A stretch of DNA of 32,972 nucleotides, taken from NCBI GenBank assembly GCA_024227135.1, contig JAAELC010000100.1, positions 1 through 32,972 on the forward strand. The letters run 5' to 3'. The notes under the pieces were generated by a model, which saw nothing but the letters and a program-made list of their open reading frames with translations, did no database searches and was not told the DNA's origin. The position numbers and the translations under genes are program-made. The stretch is from Gammaproteobacteria bacterium (GTDB lineage: Bacteria; Pseudomonadota; Gammaproteobacteria; Chromatiales; Chromatiaceae). Below are positions 1 through 9,015 of the stretch, in pieces. Numbering within the stretch: position 1 is the stretch's first letter; each line of letters begins with the position of its first letter.

Positions 1-120
1 CAAAACGATAAACACGAACAGCAGGGCTGCAAACCCTGTAGTGAGCCCACGGACTCCTTTATCGGCTTGAGACGCTGTGATGGCGGGCAGCCGTCGGTTC
101 TTGAGATTAGATTCAGACAT
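1..120 (-). CDS. Membrane protein, N-terminal fragment (runs off the left edge)
   Basis: The minus strand from an ATG at 120 is open to the window edge, giving 40 residues. A good ribosome binding site (GGAGA) lies just upstream at about 126-130. The first 25 or so residues are polar and basic, and the last 15 (from about residue 28) become strongly hydrophobic, as in the start of a first transmembrane helix. This fits a transporter or other inner-membrane protein with a short cytoplasmic N-terminus. Too little is visible to name a family. It points away from the alcohol dehydrogenase gene at 805, so the gap between them may hold divergent promoters. Confidence 0.55.
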   Translation of the reverse strand, partial: MSESNLKNRRLPAITASQADKGVRGLTTGFAALLFVFIVL

Positions 121-804
121 AATTCTCCAATCGAATGGTAAAAGTGTGAGTGAGAATCCCAGATTGCTCCAGCGGTGTGGATTGCGTGGGGGTTCATTGG
201 ATGAGACCGCTCGGATCTCTCTTATGTTCCAAAAAAAGCGGATTGTCAGTCCTGCCCCTATAGTTCTGAGATGTGGGGCAGGTGCTCTGGGCAGTGGAAC
301 CGGAGAGAACACCCACCCCTTCCCCCATGCACTTTTGTGGTCTGCCCCGAATACTGCCAGCTGCCTTCATAGCAAATTCCAGTATGCTATATGATCCCAA
401 TAAGCTGATTTTAAAGAGTAATTCCGTTATTCCCCCATAACTGCCCCCCCGAGATTACACCCCATGGGTGTTCTGTAGAGGAAGTGTCTTTGGCAGGGAT
501 ACCAAAGCCAAGTCTACTCCAAAATACACTATGCTATACCTGCTACCCTGGGAAACCACCCACATTTCCTTCCGCCCACCGCCAGTGTGCTATAACGATA
601 CTGTCTGACTCACCAGCCATCTCTTACCACGAAAGCGAAATACTGGCCGGGTCGGGGTCGCGTCGGTTGAAAAACACCCAGACCCTGAGCTGGATGCTGA
701 CCCGGACTCACGAGATGAAAAGGGGTGCATGGCAGTGCAGAGGTTTCATCCGTTCGTTCCCGGCCGAACCTGACCGCCGAGTTTGACCACAGAGGAGTTT
801 AACC
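121..804. other. Gene-free stretch between divergent genes
   Basis: No open frame here has the composition or motifs of a real protein. The stretch holds a degenerate copy of the dispersed MITE at about 441-516 (annotated separately) and presumably the promoters for the two divergent flanking genes, although no clear -35/-10 pair was recognised. Just before 805 there is a good ribosome binding site (AGAGGAG, about 789-796). Confidence 0.5.
441..516 (+). mobile_element. Degenerate, truncated copy of the 140-bp MITE (copy a)
   Basis: This stretch matches the internal part of the dispersed element seen at 2208-2349 and 5679-5820: the run of C residues, GAGATT, CCCATGGG, the GTAGAGGAAGTGTCTTTGG stretch and the AGGGAT loop with its flanking arms. 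One arm carries a substitution (ACCAAAG rather than GCCAAAG). The right third is missing and the left terminal repeat is hard to recognise, so it is an old decayed copy. No target duplication can be assigned. Confidence 0.6.
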
Positions 805-2112
805 ATGGCTTGTTGTCACTACTACGAGTTTACCGAGTCCGGAGAAGAGATTTTCAGCGTGGATGCCACCGCCATAAAGTTTGGTGCAGGCGCATTGGGC
901 GAGGTCGGAAAAGATGCGCGGGTACTGGGGATTACAAGAGCCGCTGTATTTACCGACCGAACTGTCCGTCAACTTGAGCATTTCCAAACCCTGATCGACT
1001 CTCTCCGTGCCGCCGGAATCGAGTTTGAAGTATACGATCGTGTAAAAGTCGAGCCCACTGACGAATCCTTCAAGCTTGCCAGCGAATTCGCCCGCGAGGG
1101 GAATTTTGACGGTTATATTTCGATGGGCGGCGGATCCGTCATCGACACCTGCAAGGCCGCCAACCTCTATGCCACCTGGCCGGCCGACTTCCTCGCCTAT
1201 GTCAATGCTCCCCTTGGCGAAGCACTGCCGGTACCAGGTCCGGTGAAACCACATATCGCCTGCCCGACGACATCAGGAACGGGCAGTGAATGCACCGGCA
1301 TCGCCGTGTTCGACCTGCTCGAACTGAAAACCAAAACCGGTATCGCCTCCCGTGAGCTGAAACCGACACGTGCCGTCATAGATCCCACCTGCACCTACAC
1401 CTTGCCTGCCAATGTGGTGGCAGCCAGTGGATTCGACGTGCTGTCCCATGCATTGGAGTCCTACACAGCGCTCCCATATACCGCACGCAACCGACCTGAA
1501 CATCCCCACTTGCGCCCGATAAGCCAGGGAGCCAACCCCTTCAGTGATATCGGTTCCTGCGAAGCATTGCGGCTGGCGGGACTGTTCCTGGAACGGGCGG
1601 TGGCGGATGCCGGCGATCACGAAGCTCGGGACGGTATGATGTTTGCCGCCACGCTGGCTGGAATTGCCTTTGGAAATGCGGGTGTCCATCTGCCACATGG
1701 CATGTCCTACTCAGTATCGGGACTGATCCGGGATTTTTATCCGACCGGCTACCCGGACGACGAACCGATCTGTCCCCATGGAATGAGCGTGATCGTCAAC
1801 GCACCCGCTGTCTTTCGATTTACCTCATCGGCCTGCCCCCAACGCCATCTGAAAGGTGCCGAATTACTGGGTGCCGATATTGCCGGCGTAACCGAAGCTG
1901 AAGCAGGAGAACTACTGGCTCAGAAACTGATGGCTCTGATGAGGTCAACCGGTATGCCCAACGGGGTTGGTGGAGTGGGTTATGACGAAAAAGATATTCC
2001 AGGCTTGGTATCGGGTGCCTATGCCCAGAAGAGGCTGCTGAACAACGCACCAAAGCACGTTGACCAGCAGTCTCTCGCTGATCTGTATCACAATGCCCTG
2101 TCCTACTGGTAG
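805..2112 (+). CDS. Iron-containing alcohol dehydrogenase, hydroxyacid-oxoacid transhydrogenase type
   Basis: This 435-residue protein belongs to the iron-dependent alcohol dehydrogenase superfamily and most resembles the ADHFE1/HOT branch, which couples oxidation of 4-hydroxybutyrate to reduction of 2-oxoglutarate. Recognisable blocks include the nucleotide-binding GGGS at residues 108-111 followed by the [10 protein letters not shown] stretch, PTTSGTGSE at about 154-162, the metal-site [11 protein letters not shown] at 209-219, and the [13 protein letters not shown] block with two further candidate metal histidines. The length is normal and both ends look complete. The start is supported by AGAGGAG about 9 bases upstream. 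The N-terminus has an unusual CC pair at residues 3-4. It stands alone; a MITE follows its stop. The true substrate cannot be read from sequence, and another short-chain hydroxyacid or alcohol is possible. Confidence 0.88.
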   Translation: MACCHYYEFTESGEEIFSVDATAIKFGAGALGEVGKDARVLGITRAAVFTDRTVRQLEHFQTLIDSLRAAGIEFEVYDRVKVEPTDESFKLASEFAREGNFDGYISMGGGSVIDTCKAANLYATWPADFLAYVNAPLGEALPVPGPVKPHIACPTTSGTGSECTGIAVFDLLELKTKTGIASRELKPTRAVIDPTCTYTLPANVVAASGFDVLSHALESYTALPYTARNRPEHPHLRPISQGANPFSDIGSCEALRLAGLFLERAVADAGDHEARDGMMFAATLAGIAFGNAGVHLPHGMSYSVSGLIRDFYPTGYPDDEPICPHGMSVIVNAPAVFRFTSSACPQRHLKGAELLGADIAGVTEAEAGELLAQKLMALMRSTGMPNGVGGVGYDEKDIPGLVSGAYAQKRLLNNAPKHVDQQSLADLYHNALSYW

Positions 2113-2207
2113 TCAATCTGATTGCGAACCCCTACGGATTCAGACTCATCCAGACAGACATCGAAAAGGTGCACACCAGTACTCCATAAAATACACCTCT
2201 AAGAGAT

Positions 2208-2349
2208 GTAACGGCTCACCCCCAAGAGATTGCCCCCCATGGGCGGTCTGTGGAGGAGCTGTCTTTGGCAGGGATGCCAAAGCCAAACCTGCAGGGAGGG
2301 TTTTATGGCGTCTTCCGCAACAGATTGCTCGTGCGGGGTGAGTAGTTAC
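2208..2349 (+). mobile_element. MITE, full-length copy b (IS66-like ends)
   Basis: A 142-bp non-coding element with inverted ends: left GTAACGGCTCACCCC, right (reverse complement) GTAACTACTCACCCC. Inside it has a perfect 7-bp stem, CTTTGGC-N6-GCCAAAG, at about 2263-2282 and a TTATGGCGTCTTCCG stretch. It is nearly the same as copies d and e by eye. The flanking octamers (TAAGAGAT and TATAAGAC) agree at only five of eight positions, so a target duplication is not secure for this copy. It sits 95 bp after the alcohol dehydrogenase stop. Confidence 0.85.
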
Positions 2350-2399
2350 TATAAGACAATAAGAAAACCACTACACATGGTGGAGGCTTAAAAGCCTGT

Positions 2400-2936
2400 C
2401 TATTTCCAACGCTCCGGTTCTATCTGGACACTGCTGCCTGCGTCACCCAACCAGATCACATCATCCTGAATAGTACATTGCAGCTTCATGTTGCGTTGAG
2501 CAAGTGCAGCCATTTTCACAACACTGCTCTCAGGCAGGTGATATATCCGGAGCCTCTCGAAACGCTCCAGACCATTGCCAAGACTGTCAAACCAGACCCT
2601 GGCACTGCGATCGCTGTAGCTGTAGATGGATACCTCCCTGGATCGACCACAGGCCTTGCGAATTCGTTTCTCATCCGGCTGTCCCAGATCGATCCAGAGT
2701 AGAATCTCGTCACTCAGGGATTTACACCAGAGATCGGGCTCATCATCGGTACTCAATCCCCGGGTGAAGGTCAGATTCTCCCTCGCATTCAAAGCATAAG
2801 CCAGAATACGCACCATTAGCCGGCGATCTGTCTCAGAGGGATGGCGGGCAATCGTCAGGGTGTCATCCTGATAGAGATTACGATCCATATCCGCTATCTG
2901 TAAATCCGCTCTGAAAACAGTTGCTTTTAATGCCAT
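2400..2936 (-). CDS. yaeQ: YaeQ family protein
   Basis: This 178-residue protein matches the YaeQ family along its whole length. Characteristic stretches are the start MALKATVFRADLQIADMDR, ARHPSETDRRLMVRILAYAL at about 31-50, GLSTDDEPDLW, and LWIDLGQPDEKRIRKACGR. YaeQ proteins have a compact fold related to PD-(D/E)XK nucleases, but no enzyme activity is established; an old link to RfaH-like suppression has been questioned. Length is close to the E. coli protein (181). The stop lies just beyond a small AGGCTT/AAGCCT stem at 2384-2397. It appears monocistronic, with a MITE copy in its upstream region. Confidence 0.92.
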   Translation of the reverse strand: MALKATVFRADLQIADMDRNLYQDDTLTIARHPSETDRRLMVRILAYALNARENLTFTRGLSTDDEPDLWCKSLSDEILLWIDLGQPDEKRIRKACGRSREVSIYSYSDRSARVWFDSLGNGLERFERLRIYHLPESSVVKMAALAQRNMKLQCTIQDDVIWLGDAGSSVQIEPERWK

Positions 2937-3085
2937 GATTCTTCTCTTCCCGGGTAACGCGATACTTATAGTGTCCTGACCTGATCATATATTGTCGAGA
3001 GTTGTTTTCAGATCCGCCAGAATCAATGGGATACACACCTGTCTACAGATGCCTGTTGTTTCAATGCCTGATTCAACAGCAAACT

Positions 3086-3225
3086 GTATCTGCTCACTCC
3101 CGAGACTACCCCCCATGGATGGTCTGTGGAGGAAGTGTCTTTGACAGGGATGCCAAATCCAAGTCCACAGGGAAGTGTTTACGACATCTTCCGGAACAGA
3201 TCGCCCATGGGGCCGGAGTAGATAC
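3086..3225 (+). mobile_element. MITE, diverged full-length copy c
   Basis: This 140-bp copy of the dispersed element has worn ends: left GTATCTGCTCACTCC, right (reverse complement) GTATCTACTCCGGCC. The internal blocks (CCCCATGGATGGTCTGTGG, AGTGTCTTTGACAGGGAT, and the TTTACGACATCTTCCG block) are recognisable but carry more substitutions than copies b, d and e, including in the stem. No secure 8-bp duplication flanks it. It lies between the yaeQ start and the DUF599 stop, so it may be in the yaeQ leader region. Confidence 0.75.
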
Positions 3226-3270
3226 AGAAAGCAATGACTCAATGATCTCCATCCAATTCAGGACATTGCA

Positions 3271-3957
3271 TCAGTCCTGTGATCGGGACAGTAACAACAG
3301 AGCCCTGGAGTGAAATTCCCGCCGGTACAAGACCACGACAACCCAGACCACAGCCGCAAACAGAAGCAGTGGATTAATAAACCAACTTAATTCAGCCAAC
3401 GCAAAGTAGTAGGCCCGAATACCGTCATTGAAGTGCCGTGCACCCAGACTGTTCAACCGGGCGAGTCGCAGCGCATGATCCCTGGCAGTGGTGGAGGTAC
3501 TGCTTTCCGGTTCCGGAATAGAACCCAGCAGGATGGCACTGTAAGAGTGCTGACGTATTGACCAGCTGAACTTGAAAAAAGCGTAAACGAAAATCAACGC
3601 GAGGACGATCACTTTCAGAAACCAGAGTGCTGGCGTCGTATGCTGAATGAACGGTATATCGGAAGCGAGTTGATTGGCTTTGTCCCCCACCCCCATGAGA
3701 GCGATTGAACTCGCAATAATCAGGATAGTGGTGGACGCAAAAAAAGTTTCTTTTCGCACCAAACCGTTAATCACCTGACTGTCCACTATGCGATTATTGC
3801 GTCGGGTCAGGGAGAGTGCCCACTCCTCCCGCCATTGGTCCATCTTGTTGAGCAAACTGATACGGGTTGTTCTGCCGGTGTAGACAAGATAGCTGGCCCA
3901 GCAGACCACAAACCATGCCAATGCGGCTAGATCCATCATGGGTAAATCGGTTTTCAT
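3271..3957 (-). CDS. DUF599 family integral membrane protein
   Basis: This is a predicted multi-helix inner-membrane protein of the DUF599 family; the function of the family is unknown. The first helix is LAALAWFVVCWASYLVYTGR; the soluble stretch after it contains WREEWALSLTRRNNRIVDSQ, typical of the family, followed by hydrophobic segments around FFASTTILIIASSIALMG, LWFLKVIVLALIFVYAFFKF and LSWFINPLLLFAAVVWVVVV. I chose the ATG at 3957 because AAGGA lies just upstream and the protein then starts close to the first helix as in relatives. A GTG at 4005 would add 16 residues. Length is about 228 residues and appears complete. Confidence 0.82.
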   Translation of the reverse strand: MKTDLPMMDLAALAWFVVCWASYLVYTGRTTRISLLNKMDQWREEWALSLTRRNNRIVDSQVINGLVRKETFFASTTILIIASSIALMGVGDKANQLASDIPFIQHTTPALWFLKVIVLALIFVYAFFKFSWSIRQHSYSAILLGSIPEPESSTSTTARDHALRLARLNSLGARHFNDGIRAYYFALAELSWFINPLLLFAAVVWVVVVLYRREFHSRALLLLSRSQD

Positions 3958-4496
3958 GATTCCTTCAATCATCAGTTTCACCAACAATTGATCTCGGTCG
4001 GACACAATACCGGTGCTCCATCGGCCTGATATTCAGGACGGCGTTTCAGTTCTTGAGAAAGTCGGTAGTCCGTTCAGCAGAGCCTGATTTGGTATAACCA
4101 TGGACAATCCAAGCGGGAAGTACCCGCAAGGCCGGCCCGGGAACCGGTTCAGGGACAATTACGCCAATGGGATCCATACCCTCTCTGACCATTAGACTCC
4201 CCGTTACATCAGTCCGGGTCTCTCAGTACCACCTCCAGATTCTAAAAACCCTAGAGAAGAGGCCTAATTGACTCACTAATCACGATTATCGAGCTTGCAA
4301 CACAACTTGACAAGTAAAATCGATACTAATAGTCTCAATTTAACAATATTTCAGTATCACAGGGGATCACCACCCTCTGCCGGGCGCCAATCATAACCGG
4401 AAACAGAAGATCTGCCATCACCGAAGCCGTATTTGTCCTGCTTCACAGATAGGAACGATCGATAAATCAAGTTAAAACACCAGAGGAAGAATCGCT
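3958..4496. other. Gene-free upstream region of the xsc remnant
   Basis: Between the divergent DUF599 and xsc genes no credible reading frame is seen. A TTGACA hexamer at 4307-4312 in an AT-rich stretch could be a -35 box for the plus-strand xsc gene, but the matching -10 (about TAGTCT at 17 bp) is poor. No other structure was recognised. Confidence 0.3.
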
Positions 4497-5682
4497 ATGA
4501 AAATGACTCCCAGTGAAGCTTTTGTCGAAACGATGGTTGCCAATGAGGCAACCGACATGTTCGGCATCATGGGCTCGGCTTTCATAGATGCCATGGATAT
4601 TTTCGCGCCGGCCGGTATCCGTCTGATACCGGTGGTGCACGAACAGGGGGCAGCGCACATGGCTGACGGCTTCTCCCACGTCAGCGGCCGCCATGGTGTC
4701 ACCATCGGCCAGAACGGCCCGGGCATCAGCAACTGTGTCACCGCCATCGCCGCCGCCTATTGGGCTCACTCTCCAGTGGTAATCGTCACCCCGGAAACCG
4801 GCACCATGGGTCAGGGCCTGGGCGGATTCCAGGAAGCCAACCAACTCCCAATGTTTCAGGAGTTCACCAAATACCAGGGGCATGTCTGCAACCCGGCGCC
4901 TGGATGGGCAAACCCTGGTCTGTGATTCGAACAAAGCGGAGCGCGCGGAACAGATCAAAGCTGAGAAAGCAGCCTGGGAAAAAGAGTTGGATGACTGGAC
5001 CCACGAAAGGGACCCGTACAGCCTGGATATGATCGAAGAAGCCAAGGGGGAAGACAGCAGTTACCTGCATCCACGGCAGGTGCTGCGTGAGTTGGAGAAG
5101 GCCATGCCGGAAGACGTAATGGTCTCCACCGATATCGGCAACATCAACATCAACTCCGTAGCAAACAGTTATCTGCGCTTCGAGAAACCACGCAGTTTTT
5201 TCGCGGCTATGAGCTGGGGTAACTGCGGCTATGCGTTTCCGACCATTATCGGTGCCAAAGTAGCCGCTCCCCACCGGCCGGCTATATCTTATGCGGGTGA
5301 TGGCGCCTGGGGAATGAGCATGAGCGAAGTAATGACCTGCGTTCGTCACAACATTCCGGTCACCGCTGTGGTCTTCCACAACCGCCAATGGGGCGCAGAG
5401 AAAAAGAACCAGGTGGATTTTTACAACCGCCGCTTTGTGGCAGGTGAACTGGACAACCAGAGCTTTGCCGGAATTGCCCTTGCCATGGGGGCGGAAGGCC
5501 TGGTGGTGGACAAACTGGAGGACGTGGGTCCTGCCCTGCAGAAAGCGGTGGATATGCAGATGAACGATGGTAAAACCTGTATCGTCGAAATCATGTGTAC
5601 CCGTGAACTGGGAGACCCCTTCCGCCGCGATGCACTCTCAAAACCGATACGTTTTCTGGAGAAATACAAGGATTACGTGTAA
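4497..5682 (+). pseudogene. xsc: Sulfoacetaldehyde acetyltransferase, internally deleted and frameshifted
   Basis: Intact Xsc is a thiamine-diphosphate enzyme of about 590 residues that turns sulfoacetaldehyde and phosphate into acetyl phosphate and sulfite in taurine and other C2-sulfonate breakdown. Here the first ~133 residues are present (frame of 4497), including the HEQGAAHMADG block with the cofactor-activating glutamate (E49). The sequence then jumps, out of frame, to the C-terminal third (frame of 4882), which begins at TRRLDGQTL and includes the GDGAWG...N diphosphate-binding region. About 195 codons, the end of the first domain and all of the middle domain, are missing. The join lies in ACCCGGCGC (4891-4899), which can be read as part of either side (NPAR or TRRL), so a deletion between short direct repeats is likely. 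The stop codon is supplied by an inserted MITE at 5679. It cannot encode a working Xsc. Confidence 0.9.
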
Positions 5683-5820
5683 CTGCTCACCCCCCAGAGA
5701 TTGCCCCGCATGGGCGGTCTGTGGAGGAAGTGTCTTTGGCATGGATGCCAAAGCCAAACCTACAGGGAAGTATTTACGGCGTCTTCCGTAACAGATTGCC
5801 CGTGCGGGGTGAGTAGTTAC
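5679..5820 (+). mobile_element. MITE, full-length copy d with perfect 8-bp target duplication
   Basis: This is the clearest copy: 142 bp, left end GTAACTGCTCACCCC, right end (reverse complement) GTAACTACTCACCCC, flanked by identical octamers GATTACGT at 5671-5678 and 5821-5828. It contains the CTTTGGC-N6-GCCAAAG stem and no coding capacity. The insertion point is inside the last codons of the xsc remnant, and bases 2-4 of the element (TAA) now form its stop. Removing the element and one octamer restores a frame that would end four residues later. GTAA ends and 8-bp duplications are typical of IS66-family elements. Confidence 0.92.
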
Positions 5821-5927
5821 GATTACGTCTATTCACCCATTGGCTGAGGCTGGCGTCAGGCCGGCCTCTCTATCGGTGTCGCTCAATCCCAGCCCCTACA
5901 TTTGAGTTGCACCATAGGATCAAGACC

Positions 5928-7532
5928 ATGACCTTTCAAAACGAATCTTACGATTACATCATTGTCGGCGCCGGATCTGCCGGATGCGTTCTGGCCAACC
6001 GACTCTCTCAGGACTCTGGCAACCGGGTATTGTTACTGGAAGCCGGGGGTAAAGACATCAATCCCTGGATTCATATTCCGGTAGGCTATTTCAAGACGAT
6101 GCACAACCCGAGTACGGACTGGTGCTACAAGACTGAGCCGGACAAAGGGATCAATGGACGTCAACTGGAGTGGCCCCGGGGTAAGGTACTGGGTGGATCC
6201 AGCTCCCTCAACGGCCTTCTGTATGTCCGAGGCCAGGCTGAGGACTACGATCGATGGGCGGCACTGGGTAACCCGGGTTGGTCCTTCGAGGACGTACTCC
6301 CCTATTTTAAAAAATCAGAAGATCAGGAGCGTGGAGCAGACCCCTACCACGGTATTGGGGGTCCGCTGAAGGTATCCGATCTGCGCCTTCGCCGACCCAT
6401 CGCTGATTACTTCATCAGGGCAGCCACCGAAACAGGCATTCCCTTCAACGAGGACTATAACGGAGCGTCCCAGGAGGGAGTGGGATATTTCCAGCAGACT
6501 GCCCACAAGGGCTTCCGCTGGAGTACCGCAAAAGGCTTTCTCCGCCCTGCACGAAAACGCTCCAACCTGCGGATTGATACCCGTGCCCAGATCACACGCA
6601 TTCTGTTCGAAGGCCGTAAAGCGGTCGGTGTCGAGTATAAGAAAGGGGGCAGACTGCAACAAGCAAATACCCACAGTGAGGTCATTCTTTCAGCAGGGGC
6701 TATCGGCTCACCCCAAATCCTTCAGGTTTCCGGTATCGGCCCCGGAGAATTGCTCAACAGGGCAGGAGTAGGACTCGTGCATCACCTTTCCGGTGTCGGT
6801 CAGAACCTGCAGGATCATCTCCAGATCCGGTTGGTTTTTAAAACCAGCCAGCGCACGCTGAACGACGAGGTCAACAACCTGTTGAAACAAGCCTGGGTAG
6901 GTGCTCAGTATCTACTGACACGCACGGGCCCCCTCACTCTCGCGGCAAGCCAGGTAGCGATCTTTACTAAAACGGATCCATCACTGGAACGACCCGACAT
7001 CCAGTTCCACATGCAACCCCTGAGTGCGGACAAGCCCGGTGAGGGCGCCCACAAATTCTCGGCTTTTACCTCATCGGTCTGTCAGCTGCGGCCCCACAGT
7101 CGAGGTCATCTGGAGATCAAATCAAACGATCCGCTGGAATACCCGGCCATACACCCCAACTATCTTTCCGATGAGCGTGACTTGCCGGTTGCTGTAGCAG
7201 GTATCAGGCTGGCACGACGAATTGCAGAAGCACCTTCACTGGCCCCCCATATCATCGATGAATATGTTCCGGGACGTCAGTTCCAGACCGACGAGGAACT
7301 ACTGCAGGCAGCACGCCAGTACAGCCAGACCATCTATCATCCAACCAGTACCTGCAAAATGGGACATGATGAATCGGCCGTGGTGGACGATCGACTTCGA
7401 GTACACGGCATCGAGGGACTTCGGGTAGCGGACGCATCGATCATGCCGGAAATCGTATCCGGCAATACCAATGCCCCCACGATTATGATTGCAGAAAAAG
7501 CTTCAGACATGATTCCGGAGGACAATCGTTGA
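5928..7532 (+). CDS. GMC family FAD-dependent oxidoreductase (choline-dehydrogenase-like)
   Basis: This 534-residue flavoprotein belongs to the glucose-methanol-choline oxidoreductase family, which oxidises alcohols at a catalytic histidine pair. The FAD-binding GAGSAG is at residues 14-19, the [20 protein letters not shown] signature follows at about 85, the second GMC signature ([16 protein letters not shown]) is near 260, and the C-terminal [10 protein letters not shown] and [16 protein letters not shown] blocks carry the active site. I chose the ATG at 5928, with AGGA eight bases upstream, over a TTG at 5907. Length and ends are normal. It resembles choline and related alcohol dehydrogenases, but the substrate is open. 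A MITE separates it from the xsc remnant, and it converges on the iclR gene across a foldback element. Confidence 0.88.
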   Translation: MTFQNESYDYIIVGAGSAGCVLANRLSQDSGNRVLLLEAGGKDINPWIHIPVGYFKTMHNPSTDWCYKTEPDKGINGRQLEWPRGKVLGGSSSLNGLLYVRGQAEDYDRWAALGNPGWSFEDVLPYFKKSEDQERGADPYHGIGGPLKVSDLRLRRPIADYFIRAATETGIPFNEDYNGASQEGVGYFQQTAHKGFRWSTAKGFLRPARKRSNLRIDTRAQITRILFEGRKAVGVEYKKGGRLQQANTHSEVILSAGAIGSPQILQVSGIGPGELLNRAGVGLVHHLSGVGQNLQDHLQIRLVFKTSQRTLNDEVNNLLKQAWVGAQYLLTRTGPLTLAASQVAIFTKTDPSLERPDIQFHMQPLSADKPGEGAHKFSAFTSSVCQLRPHSRGHLEIKSNDPLEYPAIHPNYLSDERDLPVAVAGIRLARRIAEAPSLAPHIIDEYVPGRQFQTDEELLQAARQYSQTIYHPTSTCKMGHDESAVVDDRLRVHGIEGLRVADASIMPEIVSGNTNAPTIMIAEKASDMIPEDNR

Positions 7533-7567
7533 CCGATTACCGATGAGTGACAACAAGGTTTTCGCGG

Positions 7568-7740
7568 CCCTAAGGGCTGCGGCAAGAAATAAGTATCCCA
7601 ATATTGCGCCGGATTTTTACTCAGATTCAAGGCGTGGATAGGGGCGCATAGCTGTTCTATGTAACCCTTTCCACAACGCAGAAGATGAGTAAAAAAGACA
7701 AGTAAGATGGGATATTTTATTCTTGCCGCAGCCCTAAGGT
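7568..7740. repeat. 173-bp foldback (long imperfect palindrome) between convergent genes
   Basis: The two halves are inverted copies. The left arm starts CCCTAAGGGCTGCGGCAAG and the right arm, reverse-complemented, starts ACCTTAGGGCTGCGGCAAG. The match continues through TATCCCA, TTTTTACTCA and a GTGGA...CATAG core around a CTGTT centre near 7652. As RNA or single-stranded DNA it could fold into one hairpin of about 84 bp with mismatches. It lies exactly between the stops of the GMC gene and iclR and contains the iclR stop codon (7734-7736). It is probably a MITE-like or REP-like element acting as a two-way terminator. It is unrelated to the GTAAC-ended MITE. Confidence 0.8.
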
Positions 7741-8495
7741 GTAGTTGTTTTCATCTCGGCTGCGGCATCGCGAAGCATCGGCAGGTACTGGCGAAGCGCT
7801 TCCAGGGGTTTGCGTACCGTGGGGGCATGTACCGCCACCGTGAAACGGATTTCATCTCTCTCGCCGAGCACGGGTACCGCCAGCGCCACCATGCCAGCCA
7901 TGAACTCCTCACTATCCACGCCGATACCTTCTTTTCCAATACGACTGAGTTCATCCATCAGCAGTTCGGAATCGGTAATAGTATGGTTCGTGTAACGCTT
8001 CAATGGGGCCGCCCGGATCAAACGACTGCTATGACGTTTCCCCATGCTGGCGAGAAACAGTTTTCCGCTGGCAGTGCAGTGCAGTGGCAGTTGTGATCCA
8101 ACCGGAAGCTGGACGCGATAGGGCTGGCTCGCCTCCACACAATCAAAGTACATGGTGTGATCGCCATCGAGCATGGCACAAATGCAAGTCTCACCCGTCT
8201 TTTCAGACAGTACCCGCAGAGCTTCACGACGCGGGGCACTCAATCCCACATTGGACATGATACTGAGTGCCATACCCTGTGTTCGTGGTCCTGGCAGATA
8301 GCGCTGGTCTGTGGGCTCACGCTGCAGCAGGCCGGCCTCTTCCAGATGCTGGAGTATGCGATTAACCGTCTGCCTCGACAGATCAAGTACTTCCGAGAGT
8401 TCTTCCGCAGATGTCGGACGGCGGGCCTGCACGACCTTTTCCAACACAACCAGGCCGCGCAGAATCGTGGGATGTGCTTGTTTATCATTCGTCAT
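7734..8495 (-). CDS. IclR family transcriptional regulator
   Basis: This 253-residue protein has the standard IclR layout: an N-terminal winged helix-turn-helix (about residues 10-70; recognition region around [19 protein letters not shown]) and a C-terminal effector-binding domain (about 85-248) with the typical [12 protein letters not shown] and [16 protein letters not shown] blocks. Length is normal. The last residues and the TAG stop lie in the right arm of the foldback element, so the extreme C-terminus (KTTTP) may have been reset by the insertion. No strong ribosome binding site is visible before the ATG at 8495. IclR proteins usually control nearby catabolic genes, so the GMC oxidoreductase or the former xsc gene are plausible targets; the effector is unknown. 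Confidence 0.9.
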   Translation of the reverse strand: MTNDKQAHPTILRGLVVLEKVVQARRPTSAEELSEVLDLSRQTVNRILQHLEEAGLLQREPTDQRYLPGPRTQGMALSIMSNVGLSAPRREALRVLSEKTGETCICAMLDGDHTMYFDCVEASQPYRVQLPVGSQLPLHCTASGKLFLASMGKRHSSRLIRAAPLKRYTNHTITDSELLMDELSRIGKEGIGVDSEEFMAGMVALAVPVLGERDEIRFTVAVHAPTVRKPLEALRQYLPMLRDAAAEMKTTTP

Positions 8496-8863
8496 CAGAT
8501 ACGGCCAGATTCCATTGAATCATCCAGTTCCACCGAACTGCAGCAGGAAAGCAGACAGATCGCCCAACAAATGACTCCTTCGATATCATCTATCGTACAA
8601 AGTTATGGCAATGTGTACATCTTAATTGAATTTTTGATATTATTTAACTCAATAATAGTGCAGTAGTGCATTCAGGGTAAGTTGCACTCCATGGCCCGTA
8701 ACACCCCAGAACGTGTCCCCCTGACCCAAAGAATTCACCGGGAATAGCGGCACCCACTACAGCTTTCTCATTGAAATTCATCATCTTTTCAGAAAGATGG
8801 AAGACGCTCAGGATAATGGGACAGAATCACCGGGTATGAAAACCCTGGAATCGATCCCACAAG
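8496..8863. other. Gene-free stretch upstream of iclR
   Basis: The part next to iclR (about 8575-8665) is AT-rich with several TATT and TTGA-like words, and is likely to hold the iclR promoter on the minus strand, but no confident -35/-10 pair was found. No open frame looks like a protein. The right end abuts MITE copy e. Confidence 0.35.
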
Positions 8864-9005
8864 GTAACGACTCACCCCGCACAGGCAATCTGTTGCGGAA
8901 GACGCCGTAAAACCCTCCCTGCAGGCTTGGCTTTGGCATCCATGCCAAAGACACTTCCTTCACAGACCGCCATGGGGGGTTAATCTCTGGGGGGCGAGCA
9001 ATTAC
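8864..9005 (-). mobile_element. MITE, full-length copy e with 8-bp target duplication (one mismatch)
   Basis: A 142-bp copy in the opposite orientation to copies a-d. The ends on the plus strand are GTAACGACTCACCCC and, reverse-complemented from the right, GTAATTGCTCGCCCC. It carries the GGCTTTGGC/GCCAAAG stem block. The flanking octamers are CCCACAAG (8856-8863) and CCCACATG (9006-9013), seven of eight identical, consistent with an older insertion. It ends 10 bp beyond the hypF stop codon. Confidence 0.88.
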
Positions 9006-9015
9006 CCCACATGAA

